Shown here: positions 40,418-50,116 of the stretch, piece by piece
How positions within the stretch are numbered: position 1 is the first letter of the stretch
Layout of the letters: the number at the start of each line of letters is the position of its first letter
Assembly (NCBI GenBank): GCA_963825445.1
Contig: CAWGTM010000020.1
Coordinates: 558,001-622,000, forward strand
Reading direction: 5' to 3'
Origin: Actinophytocola sp963825445
GTDB taxonomy: Bacteria; Actinomycetota; Actinomycetes; Mycobacteriales; Pseudonocardiaceae
DNA length: 64,000 nt
The notes under the pieces: model-generated
Told to the model about the DNA's origin: nothing
Databases searched by the model: none
The model's input: the letters and a program-made list of their open reading frames with translations, nothing else
Made by a program: the position numbers and the translations under genes

Positions 40418-43400
40418 ATGACTGAACCGAACAGGCGCAGACGCCTGCCTCTTGTCGGGGCGTTGGTGGCGGTCCTCGCGGTGACCGGCCTCGACGTCGC
40501 CGCCGAAGGCCAGAGCGCCGCCGCCCCGCCGTCGCTGCTCCCGGCCGGCGAGACCTACACGGTGACCCTGCTGACCGGCGACGTGGTGACCGTGACGGCC
40601 GCCGCCGAGGGATGCCCGGCGGTGAGCGTGCGCCCGGCCGAACCGAGCGGCGTGCTGAACCGCAGCTGCGGCCCCGACGGACACGTCCGGGTGGTGCCCG
40701 GCACGGTCGCGTCGCTGATCGACAGGACGCTGGACCCGGCGTTGTTCGACGTGACCGCCCTGATCCTCGACGGCTACGACGACGCGCGCAGCAAGGACCT
40801 GCCGCTGATCGTCCAGACGGGCGGCGAGGCCCGTGCGGCCGCGGCCCCGATGGTCGCCGGTCTGGCCGGCGTCCGCGACCTGCCGAGCATCGGCGCGGTC
40901 GCCGGCCGGCACGCGAAGGGCGCGGACTTCCTGGGCTCGGTGTCGACGCGGTCGGCGCGCTCGGCCGCGACGCCGAAGGTGTGGTTGGACCGGAAGGTAC
41001 GCACGACCGCGGCCCCCAAGCTCGACCACAACCTGCGTCAGATCGCCGCGCCGCGGGCCTGGAACGCCGGGTACACCGGCGAAGGGACTCGGGTGGCGGT
41101 GCTGGACACCGGCGTCGACGCCACCCACCCGGACCTCGTCGGCAAGGTCGCGGAGTCGATGGACTTCACGGTCGACGGCGGTGACGCGGGCGACCGCTAC
41201 GGCCACGGCACCCACGTGGCGGCCACGATCGCCGGCACCGGCGCGGCCGCGAACGGCGCGCGCAAGGGCGTGGCACCCGACGCCCAGCTCCTGAACGGCA
41301 AGGTCCTCAGCGACGACGGCGAAGGCACCGACTCGATGGTGATCGCCGGCATGGAGTGGGCGGCGAGCCGGGCCGACGTGGTGAACATGAGCCTCGGCGG
41401 CTGGGATCCGAGCGACGGCACCGATCCGCTGTCGGTCGCGCTCGACACGCTGTCCGACCAGACGGGCGCGCTGTTCGTGGTGGCGGCCGGCAACTCCGGG
41501 CCCCTCGACGGCACCGTGTCCTCACCCGGTGCGGCCTCGACCGCGCTCACCGTCGGAGCCGTGAACGGCGACGACGTGGTCGCCGACTTCTCCAGCCGCG
41601 GTCCGCTGGTCAACACCCGCGCCGCGAAGCCCGAGATCGTCGCGCCCGGCGTGGACATCGTGGCCGCGCGCGCGGCCGGCACCACCATGGGCCGGGCGAT
41701 CGACGAGCACTACACCGCGGCGGACGGCACGTCCATGGCCACCCCACACGTCGCGGGCGCGGCGGCCGTCCTGGCCCAGCGCCATCCCGACTGGCAGGCC
41801 GGTCAGCTCAAGGCCGCCCTCGTCGGCGCGGCCGACCCGATCGACGACGGTGACGCGTACACCAACGGCGCCGGCCGGCTCGACGTGGCCGGGGCCCTGT
41901 CGTCAGCACTGTCCGGCGTGGTCAGCACCCAGGCGGTCGTGGCCCTCACCGAGTCGGAGGCGAAGCTCGGCTGGCACAACACGGGGACCCGCGCGACCAC
42001 GGTCGCCCTCGACGTGACCGTGACCGACCACCACGGCAACGCGGTGGCCGGCGCGTCCCTCGCGGACCGTCGGCTGCGGCTCGACGCGGGTGCCGAGGGC
42101 TGGTCGAAGCTGACCGTCGACCGCGGCGCGCTCCAGCCCGGCCTGTACACGGCGACCGTCACGGCCCGTGTCGGCCGGGACGTGACCCGCACGCCGGTGA
42201 CGTTCTTCGTCGAACCGCCCAGCTTCGACCTCACGGTGGCGACCACCCCGATTCCCGGCACCCCCGCCGGCGTGACCGGGTACGCCACCGTCTGGGTGAT
42301 CAACATCGACGATCCGGCGATCTACTACCAGGGCGAGTCCGGCGACGCCGGTGCGACGCTGACCTTCCGGGTGCCCGCCGGTCGGTACGCGGTCATGGGT
42401 TCGTTCATGTCCTGGAGCGACGGCGATTCGCGCATGGCCATGGCCGGTGACCCGGACGTGGCCATCGAGGCCGACACGGCCATGACGCTCGACCTGTCCC
42501 CGGCGAAGCCTCTGGCGGCGAGCGTCGACGGGGTGGCCACCGAGGCCAACTCGCTCGGCCTCACCTACATCCAGATGCCGAAGCGCGGCGTCGGGTGGAC
42601 CGACTTCGCGTTCGCCTGGGGTGACGCCGCCAAGGCCGGCAATGTTTTCCTGGCACCGAACGACGGGACCGAGATCGGGACGTTCGAGGCCTACGGCGCG
42701 TTCGGCCTCGACGCGCCCGGTAGTGACATGAGCCCGTACCTGTACGACCTCCTCCACCCGTTCGGCAACGGCATCCCGGCCGACCCGACCTACCGGGTCA
42801 CGGCCGCCGAGCAGGCGACCCTCGCGAGGATCGACCAGAAGTTCCACCGGCTCGACCTGGCGGAGTCCGTCACCGGCCACAAGCGCTACGGGTTCAGCGA
42901 CGAAGGGGTGTTCCTGGCCGAGAACTCGACCGACCAGCTCTCCGGCGACCGCGTCGACTACGTGTCGTCGGAGTTCGCCTGGCTGGACGAGGCGTTCTGG
43001 AACGGGATCGTCACCCAGGAGGCGACCGCGCGGTACGAGCCGGGCAGTCGGCAGGAGAAGGTGTGGGTGCGCCAGCCGCTGCGTTCCGACTGGTACGACG
43101 ACCCGGACCTCTCGCTGAGTTCCTGCCAACCGGCGGCACCGGCGCGGACCAGCGGAAACGTGCACATCGAGATGGTCACCCTGGTCGATGAGCACCAGCG
43201 GTTCGACTGCCTGGCCGACGCCTGGGACGTGGACCTGACCCGCACGCTCGGCCTCGAGCGCGACGGACAGCCGGTGGGCGAGGTCGACGGCTCGATCGGC
43301 GACTTCACGGTGCCGCGGGAGGCCGCCGACTACCGGCTGACCTACGACGTGGACACCAGCAGGTCGCTGACGGTGTCGACCAGGGTCACCACGGCGTGGA

Positions 43401-43746
43401 CGTTCCGGTCGGCCGGTCCCCAGGGGGACGGAGAGCGCTCCGTTGCCGCTGCTGTCGGTGGACTACGCGCTGCCGTTGGACGTGCGCGAATCATCCGACC
43501 GCCGGGGTGGCGACGTTCACGGTCCGGCAGGCCCACGGTGTCCGGACGCAGGCCATCACGTCGTTCGGCCTGTCGGTGTCGCTCGACGAGGGCGCCACGT
43601 GGACGGACGTGCCGGTGTCGCGTGTGGACGGTGCGTTCCAGGCCGAGTTGCCGGTCGGGCCGTCGGTCTCGTTGCGGGTGAACGCGCAGGGCAAGGCGGG
43701 CAGCGGGATCGAGCAGACGATCATCAACGCCTACCGGGCCGGATAG
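40418..43746 (+). CDS. Secreted S8 subtilisin-family serine protease, C-terminus frameshifted
   Basis: An intact stretch of about 1000 residues. Signal peptide: RRRRLPLVGALVAVLAVTGL. Prodomain about 40-200. The S8 domain has Asp in VAVLDTGVDATHPDL, His in YGHGTHVAATIAG and Ser in GTSMATPHVAGAAAVLAQRH, followed by beta-rich C-terminal domains. Read straight, the frame stops at 43681 with an Arg-rich tail; shifting near 43443 and 43486 recovers PLLSVDYALPLDV, then ANHPTAGVATFTVRQAHGVR to INAYRAG (stop 43744-43746). So two indels, real or technical, break the end. Divergent from the SigE-like sigma gene; exported protease. Confidence 0.85.
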
Positions 43747-43752
43747 AGGATC

Positions 43753-43788
43753 AGCCGGTGCGCTGAGCGTTCAGCGCACCGGCTCCCT
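43753..43788. terminator. Bidirectional terminator between subtilase and NTF2-like genes
   Basis: AGCCGGTGCGCTGA-GCGT-TCAGCGCACCGGCT (43753-43784), a perfect 14-base stem followed by CCCTTTT on the plus strand. It begins 6 bases after the subtilase stop, and the right arm contains the stop codon of the convergent NTF2-like gene, so it serves both. Confidence 0.85.
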
Positions 43789-44244
43789 TTTCGTCATCAG
43801 CTGGAAGCTCGGCAGGTCGTCCAGCGAGACCATCGCCTCGTAGGTGCGCCGGAAACCGGTGTGCTGGATGCGCCAGCGGCCGTCGTCGCAGAGCGTGTAG
43901 CGGTCCTCGTAGAAGGCGGCGCCGGAGATCACGACGCGGTGCTCCGTGGCGATCACCGTGTCCTGGAGGCACCACGCGCCGGTGGCCGTGGTCCCGTGGA
44001 TGTCGATCTCCGGCTGGCCGGCGAGATGCGAGGTGATGATGCCGTCGCCGAGCCGCTTGCGCAGGAAGTCCAGGATGCCGTCCCGGCCGGTGAGGCGCAC
44101 CGGACCGCCGGAGGCGGCGGTGCCGTAGTCGGCCGTGGCGTCGGCGGCCAGGACGTCCGCCATCTCGTCCCAGTTCTTGGTGTCGACGCACCGCAGGTAC
44201 CGGTACTTGAGGCGCTTGACGGCTTCGAGCGCGGCGAGATCCAT
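43771..44244 (-). CDS. SnoaL/NTF2-like family protein
   Basis: A 157-residue cone-shaped alpha/beta protein. LEAVKRLKYRYLRCVDTKNW is the N-terminal helix typical of SnoaL_4 proteins, followed by DEMADVLAADATADYGTAAS, AWCLQDTVIATEHRVVISGA and the beta-strand segment DGRWRIQHTGFRRTYEAMVS. ATG 44244 begins the conserved helix; an upstream TTG at 44280 is less likely. Such proteins act as ketosteroid isomerase-, dehydratase- or polyketide-cyclase-like enzymes. No pathway context is visible. Confidence 0.8.
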   Translation of the reverse strand: MDLAALEAVKRLKYRYLRCVDTKNWDEMADVLAADATADYGTAASGGPVRLTGRDGILDFLRKRLGDGIITSHLAGQPEIDIHGTTATGAWCLQDTVIATEHRVVISGAAFYEDRYTLCDDGRWRIQHTGFRRTYEAMVSLDDLPSFQLMTKREPVR

Positions 44245-44302
44245 GTACTTCAGCTTCCGCCGTCGCGCGGCCTGATACAAGAACGTGTTCTCATTTTGGG
44301 GG

Positions 44303-44470
44303 TCACTCCCGCTCGGTCAGCGCCCGCTGCCGCTCGTTCAGCTGACGTTGCACGGCGGCCTGGCGCCGGCTGCGTGCCTCGTAGAGGCGATCGGCCCAGG
44401 AGGTTCCGCACAGGACACCCAGCAGGAAGATCACCAGGGTGGCGGTGGCGCCCAGCAGCAGGATGCTCAT
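44303..44470 (-). CDS. Small membrane protein with charged coiled-coil tail (55 residues)
   Basis: MSILLLGATATLVIFLLGVL is one transmembrane helix, followed by GTSWADRLYEARSRRQAAVQ and RQLNERQRALTERE, a highly charged helix that could form a coiled coil on the cytoplasmic side. ATG 44470 is chosen because it opens the hydrophobic helix. It lies 58 bases upstream of the NTF2-like gene on the same strand. Not recognised. Confidence 0.6.
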   Translation of the reverse strand: MSILLLGATATLVIFLLGVLCGTSWADRLYEARSRRQAAVQRQLNERQRALTERE

Positions 44471-44620
44471 GTCACCAAGCGTGTCGACCGGACCGCCCGA
44501 GGGCATCCGACCGGTAGAGAACCTCCCGGCACGCGACCCGGCACGGCACTACGCGACTACCTGTCGGTGTGCGAACCGCAGGCGGTCGCCACCAGGACTA
44601 CCCGTAGATATGCTGGCTGG

Positions 44621-45517
44621 GTGATGTGCCCGTTCTGCGGCGACGCGAACACCACGGTCGACGACACCCGGAACCGTGGCATCGGCACCGTGCGTCGCCG
44701 GCGCAGCTGCGCTGCCTGCGGCAAGAGCTTCGCGACCACCGAGCGCGTGGCGGCCGAGAACATGGTGGTTCGCAAGCGGGACGGGCGTAAGGAACCGTTC
44801 GCCCGCGGCAAGATCGTGCAGGGCATCAACAAGGCCGCGTGGATCCACAACAAGCAGCAGGGCAGCAGCCGGATCACGCCGGCGGACGTGAACGCCATCG
44901 TGGACCGGGTGGAGAGCCGGCTGCGGTCGCTCGAACCCGGCAAACCGGTTTCGAGCATCGAGATCGGCAACCTGGTGGTGCGCGAGCTGAGCCACGGCTC
45001 CACCGGCATGGACGTGGTGTGTGTCCGGTACGCGATCGTGCTGCTCGGCCGCAAGGCCCCGCGCCGTAACAGTTTCCGCGGGATCGAGAGCATGCTCGAC
45101 TGGCTGCGCGAAACCTATGGCCGGCCGCGTTCCGAGCCGCCGCCGTCGACCCCGTGGCAGGTGAAGAAGCGGACGGGCACGATGGTTCCGTTCCGGCACA
45201 AGGCACTGGCGGCCAGCATCGGGTACGCGGCCACCGGTCAGGGCACCGTTCGGGAGACCGAGCAGTACGCGAACCGGATCGCGACGGAGGTGCGCAAACG
45301 GCTGGAGGGGCAGGGAATCGTGACCTCGCAGCAGATCGCGGCCGAGACGTTGCAGCTGTTGCTGCGGGATCGGGATGTCCTGGCCTACCTGCGTTACGCC
45401 TCGGCCGTCAAGGCGTACTCGTCGGTCGAGGACTTCTGGTTGGAGCTGTTCGCCCTCGACCCGGGGATGGCCGCCGCGCTGGACGAGCCACCTCGGGTCG
45501 AGCGCGACGATCAGTAG
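44621..45517 (+). CDS. NrdR-like zinc-ribbon protein with two ATP-cone domains
   Basis: A 298-residue protein. Zinc ribbon: CPFCGDANTTVDDTRNRGIG and SCAACGKSFATTER. First ATP-cone: NMVVRKRDGRKEPFARGKIV and the VSSIEIGNLVVRELSHGS block, as in NrdR, the ATP/dATP-sensing repressor of ribonucleotide reductase. NrdR normally ends near residue 150-170; here a second ATP-cone follows, WQVKKRTGTMVPFRHKALAA to DVLAYLRYASAVKAYSSVED. GTG 44621 or ATG 44624 may be the start; TAGATAT upstream suggests a leaderless transcript. It may be an NrdR variant or a distinct nucleotide-sensing regulator. Confidence 0.85.
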   Translation: MMCPFCGDANTTVDDTRNRGIGTVRRRRSCAACGKSFATTERVAAENMVVRKRDGRKEPFARGKIVQGINKAAWIHNKQQGSSRITPADVNAIVDRVESRLRSLEPGKPVSSIEIGNLVVRELSHGSTGMDVVCVRYAIVLLGRKAPRRNSFRGIESMLDWLRETYGRPRSEPPPSTPWQVKKRTGTMVPFRHKALAASIGYAATGQGTVRETEQYANRIATEVRKRLEGQGIVTSQQIAAETLQLLLRDRDVLAYLRYASAVKAYSSVEDFWLELFALDPGMAAALDEPPRVERDDQ

Positions 45518-45518
45518 G

Positions 45519-46223
45519 TCAGTTGGCCGGCTCGAGCTGCGGGTCGCCGTCCGGGTGGGGCGCGGCGGTGGCGGGAGCCGCGGCCGCCGCGACGGCCAGG
45601 GCCTCGGCCCGGCGGGCCTTGCGGCGCTTGCGGACCATGACGGTCACCACCAGCACGATGAACAGGCCGCCCACCACGAACAGGCCACCCTTGGTGATGA
45701 TGCCCTCGATGCGCTTGGCCGCCTCGCCGAGGGCCGCGCCGATCGCGATGTGCATGGCCGACCAGCAGGCCGCGCCGGCCACCACGGCCGGCAGGAACTT
45801 GCGGTACGGCAGGCCCGACGTGCCGGCGGCCGCGGGGGTCAACGTCCGCACCACCGGCAGGAACCGGGCGAAGAAGACCGCCCACGCCCCCCGTTTGCGC
45901 AGGATCCCCGTGGCCTTGTCCCAGCCCTCGACGCCGTACTTCTGGATCAGCTTGGTCTCGCGCAGCTGCGGGCCGAACCGGCGGCCGATGGCGTAGCCGA
46001 TGGAGTCGCCGATGCCCGCCGCGACCGTGACGACCGCCCACAGGATCAGGAACCGCGACACCGAGTCCACGGTGGTGGCGGCGACCAGCAGGCCGGCCTC
46101 ACCGGGAGCGATGAACCCCAGCCCGATGGTGCACTCGAAGAACACCAGCCCACCCGTCGCACCGACCAAAGCCGGTTGCGGCAACGCCTGCAACCACTCC
46201 AGAACATCAGCGACGATCGCCAC
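45519..46223 (-). CDS. DedA family membrane protein
   Basis: A 234-residue polytopic protein of the DedA/SNARE-associated family, implicated in lipid scrambling or undecaprenyl-phosphate recycling and envelope homeostasis. FFECTIGLGFIAPGEAGLLV, GDSIGYAIGRRFG and FFARFLPVVRTLTPAAAGTS are the signatures (E-PG, G-x-R, F-R-P-R/V). The last helix is followed by a basic then Ala/Pro-rich tail. GTG 46223 has GAGGGGAG upstream. It is convergent with the NrdR-like gene, one base apart. Confidence 0.9.
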   Translation of the reverse strand: MAIVADVLEWLQALPQPALVGATGGLVFFECTIGLGFIAPGEAGLLVAATTVDSVSRFLILWAVVTVAAGIGDSIGYAIGRRFGPQLRETKLIQKYGVEGWDKATGILRKRGAWAVFFARFLPVVRTLTPAAAGTSGLPYRKFLPAVVAGAACWSAMHIAIGAALGEAAKRIEGIITKGGLFVVGGLFIVLVVTVMVRKRRKARRAEALAVAAAAAPATAAPHPDGDPQLEPAN

Positions 46224-46358
46224 AGCCCGCTCCCCTCGGTAACGCGCCCCCCTTGTGGCGCCGCGCCAGTCTGGCACTTGGACCGAGACTGGCACATCAG
46301 GGTTCCGTCCCGGATCAACCCATGAGTTGATCGGGTATCGGCCCCTAGTGGGAGGGCG

Positions 46359-47363
46359 TTAGCCCCTGGCGAGCAGCGCGCTGATCTCCTGCGAAGCAGG
46401 GCCTGCCTCCGCGAGGTGGCGCAGCGCCTCCGGGACCTTCTCGCCGCGGTGCGCGATGGCCTGGGCGTAGAGCCGCCCGGCGCGGTAGGACGAGCGCACG
46501 AGCGGCCCGGCCATCACCCCGGCGAAGCCGATCGCCTCGGCCGCCTCCTTGTGCTCCAGGAACTCCGCGGGCTTGACCCAGCGGTCGACCGGGTGGTGGC
46601 GCAGCGAGGGCCGCAGGTACTGGGTGATGGTGATGATGTCGCAGCCCGCGTCGTGCAGGTCCTGAAGTGCGGCCGTGACCTCCTCAGGGGTCTCGCCCAT
46701 GCCCAGGATCAGGTTCGACTTGGTGACCAGGCCGAACTCGCGGGCCTCGGTGATCACCTGCAGCGACCGCTCGTAGCGGAACGCCGGCCGGATCCGCTTG
46801 AAGATCCGCGGCACGGTCTCGAGGTTGTGCGCGAGCACCTCGGGCCGCGAGTCGAACACCTCGGCCAGCTGGTCGGGCTCGGCGTTGAAGTCGGGGATCA
46901 GCAGCTCGACGCCCGTGCCGGGGTTGAGCGTGTGGATCTGGCGCACGGTCTCGGCGTACAGCCAGGCACCGCCGTCCTCCAGGTCGTCGCGGGCCACGCC
47001 GGTGACCGTGGCGTAGCGCAGACCCATCGCCTGGACGGACTCGGCGACCTTGCGCGGCTCCTCGCGGTCGAGCGCGTCGGGCTTGCCGGTGTCGATCTGG
47101 CAGAAGTCGCAGCGGCGGGTGCACTGCTCGCCACCGATGAGGAACGTGGCCTCGCGGTCCTCCCAGCATTCGTAGATGTTGGGGCAGCCGGCCTCTTCAC
47201 ACACCGTGTTGAGACCCTCGCGCTTGACCAGAGCCTTGAGCTCCCGGAACTCGGGGCCCATCTTCGCTCGGGTCTTGATCCAGGAGGGTTTTCTCTCGAT
47301 CGGCGTCTGACTGTTGCGAACCTCGAGACGCAGCAGTTTTCGGCCTTCGGGGGCGATCGTCAC
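46359..47363 (-). CDS. lipA: Lipoyl synthase LipA
   Basis: A 334-residue radical-SAM enzyme that inserts two sulfurs into octanoyl-lipoyl domains. CEEAGCPNIYECW gives the auxiliary cluster ligands (CX4CX5C) and CTRRCDFCQIDTGKP the radical-SAM CX3CX2C cluster. LRPSLRHHPVDRWVKPAEF and the C-terminal RSSYRAGRLY match LipA. GTG 47363 starts VTIAPEGRKLLRLEVRN. It acts with LipB (54444-55175) on the E2 protein SucB. Here it is 7 kb away from lipB, separated by the peptidase, MoxR and TetR genes, unlike the usual lipB-lipA adjacency. Confidence 0.96.
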   Translation of the reverse strand: MTIAPEGRKLLRLEVRNSQTPIERKPSWIKTRAKMGPEFRELKALVKREGLNTVCEEAGCPNIYECWEDREATFLIGGEQCTRRCDFCQIDTGKPDALDREEPRKVAESVQAMGLRYATVTGVARDDLEDGGAWLYAETVRQIHTLNPGTGVELLIPDFNAEPDQLAEVFDSRPEVLAHNLETVPRIFKRIRPAFRYERSLQVITEAREFGLVTKSNLILGMGETPEEVTAALQDLHDAGCDIITITQYLRPSLRHHPVDRWVKPAEFLEHKEAAEAIGFAGVMAGPLVRSSYRAGRLYAQAIAHRGEKVPEALRHLAEAGPASQEISALLARG

Positions 47364-47444
47364 GCCGTTCAGGTTACGCCTCTTGACTTGGGTGATCCGC
47401 GCGAGCTGAAGTACACCCTGCCCTGTTACGACTGGAGGTCGTCC

Positions 47445-49985
47445 GTGCTCAGGAAGCAAAAGAGACCCGCCTTACTCATCGCGGCAGCACTGATGGTGAC
47501 GGGTCTCACCACCACGCCCGCCGCCGCCGCCCCGGACAGCCCGTCATCGCCGAGGGACTTCGGCAACGGGGCCGAGCGCAACGAGGTCGCCGCCACCGAT
47601 CCGCCGGCCAACACCCGCCGCGCGGGGCCGGCCGGTGAGAACAAGCGGGGCAGCCGGACCGGCTACCCCCGCCAGACCGACCTGCGGGTCTACCCGGAGG
47701 ACCCCACCGACAAGTCGATCAAGCTGGGCCTCACGCCGTACCACTCGATCGCCCCGATGCTGAACCAGCTGCAGGACCGCAGCAACCGCGTGTCCGTGGA
47801 GGTCGTGGGCCAGACGGGCCTCGGCCGGGACATGTACCAGGTCACGGTGACCGCGCCCGAGCGTTCGCCGGGAGGCCCGCCAGCAGGAGGAATGGCGTGA
47901 GCTGATCGAGGAGGACCCGGTGCGCGCGGGCCGCGACAAGCGCCTCGAGCGTGACTACAAGGCCCCGGTGTGGATCAACAACAACATCCACGGCAACGAG
48001 TGGGAGGGCACGGACGCCGCGCTGCGGCTCATCGAGTAGCTGGCCACCACGAACGACCCGGGACGACCAAGCGGCTCCTCGAGGACACCCGCGTCTACTT
48101 CAACGTCACCGCCAACCCCGACGGCCGCGTGGCCGGCACCCGGGCCAACGCCAACGGCTTCGACATGAACCGCGACTTCGTCACGAACTCCCAGCCGGAG
48201 AACGTGGCCATGCGGGACATGATCATCGACACCCAGCCGGTGATGATGCTGGACGAGCACGGCTACGTGGACGGCACGCTCATCGAGCCGACCGGCCCGC
48301 CGCATGGCCAGAACTACGACTTCGACCTGTACATCAAGCACGGCTACCGGCGGGCTCGCCATGGAGAAGGGCGTGCAGGGCCTCGGCTACCCGGAGGCGC
48401 AGGAGACGGTCATCCCGTTCCGCGACTGGCCGCCGGGTGACTGGGACGGCTGGCCGCCGATCTTCACGTCGCAGTACGCGATGTACCACGGCGCGGTCTC
48501 CTACACGATCGAGATCCCGCTGCAGGTGAACAACGCCGCCTACGACCAGCTGCCGGTCGAGGAGCTGCGGCGCCGGTCGGCCATCAACACCGACGTGTCC
48601 GAGTCGACCATGAGGACCACGCTGGACTACGTGCAGGACAACCGCGTCGCGCTCGTGGACAACCAGATCGAGATGTTCCGGCGCGGCGAGGCCGGCGAGA
48701 CGCAGCGGTTCATCCCGGACGGCTTCGTGCCGGGCTTCGGGCCGGAGGACCGGTTCACCACGGAGTTCCCGCGTGCTTACGTCATCCCGGCCGGCTCGAC
48801 GCAGCGCTCGGCGTGCCGCGGCGGCGCGGCTGGTGGACCTGCTGGTCGCCCACGACATCGGGTCGAGCAGGCCACCCGCGGCTTCAGCTGGGTGGACGCA
48901 CCTACCCGGCCGGCTCGTACGTGGTCGACATGCACCAGGCCAAGCGCGGCCTGGTCAACGCCCTGCTGGAGGCCGGCAAGGACCTCTCGCAGGACGCGCC
49001 GCAGATGTACGACATCTCCGGCTGGAGCCACCGCCTGCTGTGGGGCGCCTCGGTGGACATCGTGAAGAACGGGCAACGTCAGGGTTCCCGGCAAGCAGGT
49101 GGTGACCGCGTCGCCGACCGGTGGGGTGGACGCCGCACCGGGCCGCGACCTGGCGATCTCCGTGCGCGACGGCAAGGACGCGGCCGCGGTGAACGACCTG
49201 CTCGGCCGCGGCATCGAGCTGCGTCGCCGGGCCGACGGCACGATCGTGGTGCCGGCGTCCGCGCGGCCGTCGGCCATCCAGGTGGCCGGACCGTTACGGC
49301 GTCCGGTTCCGGCCGCCCCGGCCGGTGCGCCGGCAGCGTGCTCAACCGGCTGACCATCGCGGCGGCCGTGTCGTCCGACGAACTGTTCACGCTGCGGGAG
49401 ATGGGCTTCGACGTGCGGCCGGTGTCGACCGCCACGCTCAACGCCGGGTTCGACCTGTCCAGGGCCGACGTGCTGTTCGTGTCGGCCGGGCTGAACTACG
49501 CCCAGCTGAACGCGGCCGCGAAGGCCGAGGTCGCCGAGCTGCTCACCCGCGGCGGCGTGGTCACGCGCGGCGCCACCGGGTCGAAGTTCAACGCCGACGC
49601 CGGGCTGCTCGACGGTCACGGCCAAGTCCGGCCGGGGCGACGCGAACGGCATCGTCACGGTCGACAACACCGGCGCCAAGGTGCTGGCCGGTTCGCTGCC
49701 GAACGGCTTCGTCTACTCGCCGCAGTGGTTCAGCGAGCTGGGGGGGGTGTCACGGTGGAGCAGCGGTACGGCACCGGCAACCCGCTGGTCGCCGGGCACT
49801 GGCTGCCCGACGAGGAGGGCAACGGCGGGCCGGACCAGGCGAGTGGTCAGGCGCTGACGGTGTCCGGTGCCGACGAGAGCGGCGCCCGGGTGCTGCTGTT
49901 CGGCTCGGAGCCGATGTTCCGCAACCACCCGAAGGGCATGTTCGGTCAGGTGGCGAACGCCGTCTTCTGGTCGGCGACCCGCTAG
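47445..49985 (+). pseudogene. Secreted M14 zinc carboxypeptidase gene, multiply frameshifted
   Basis: GTG 47445 after GGAGG starts a signal peptide (RPALLIAAALMVTGLTTTPA). The M14 fold is traceable: YHSIAPMLNQLQDRSNRVSV, VWINNNIHGNEWEGTDAAL with the HxxE zinc motif, NPDGRVAGTRANANGFDMNR, HGAVSYTIEIPLQ with the catalytic Glu, and a C-terminal domain ending GQVANAVFWSATR. These pieces fall in all three frames: about ten frame changes (first near 47863, an extra C) plus an in-frame TAG at 48037-48039. Either decayed recently or represented by poor sequence. Confidence 0.8.
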
Positions 49986-50010
49986 ATCCCGCTGGATCCC
50001 GCTGGATCCT
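49984..50010 (+). repeat. Tandem GATCCCGCTG repeat
   Basis: AGATCCCGCT, GGATCCCGCT and GGATCCTG: two and a half copies of a 10-base unit directly at and after the M14 stop codon. A long hairpin follows immediately. Confidence 0.6.
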
Positions 50011-50011
50011 G

Positions 50012-50051
50012 ACAGGGTCCCGGTGGCCAGAACCGGCCACCGGGACCCTGT
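50012..50051 (+). terminator. Terminator after the M14 peptidase gene
   Basis: ACAGGGTCCCGGTGGCC (50012-50028), loop AGAACC, GGCCACCGGGACCCTGT (50035-50051): a perfect 17-base stem, without a T-tract. It lies 27 bases after the peptidase stop and 66 before the MoxR start. Confidence 0.8.
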
Positions 50052-50116
50052 GCGGGACCGGTCCCGTCCGAAGCTTCCTAAGCTCGGTGCCAGATACCGA
50101 GCCTTACGGAGGATGT

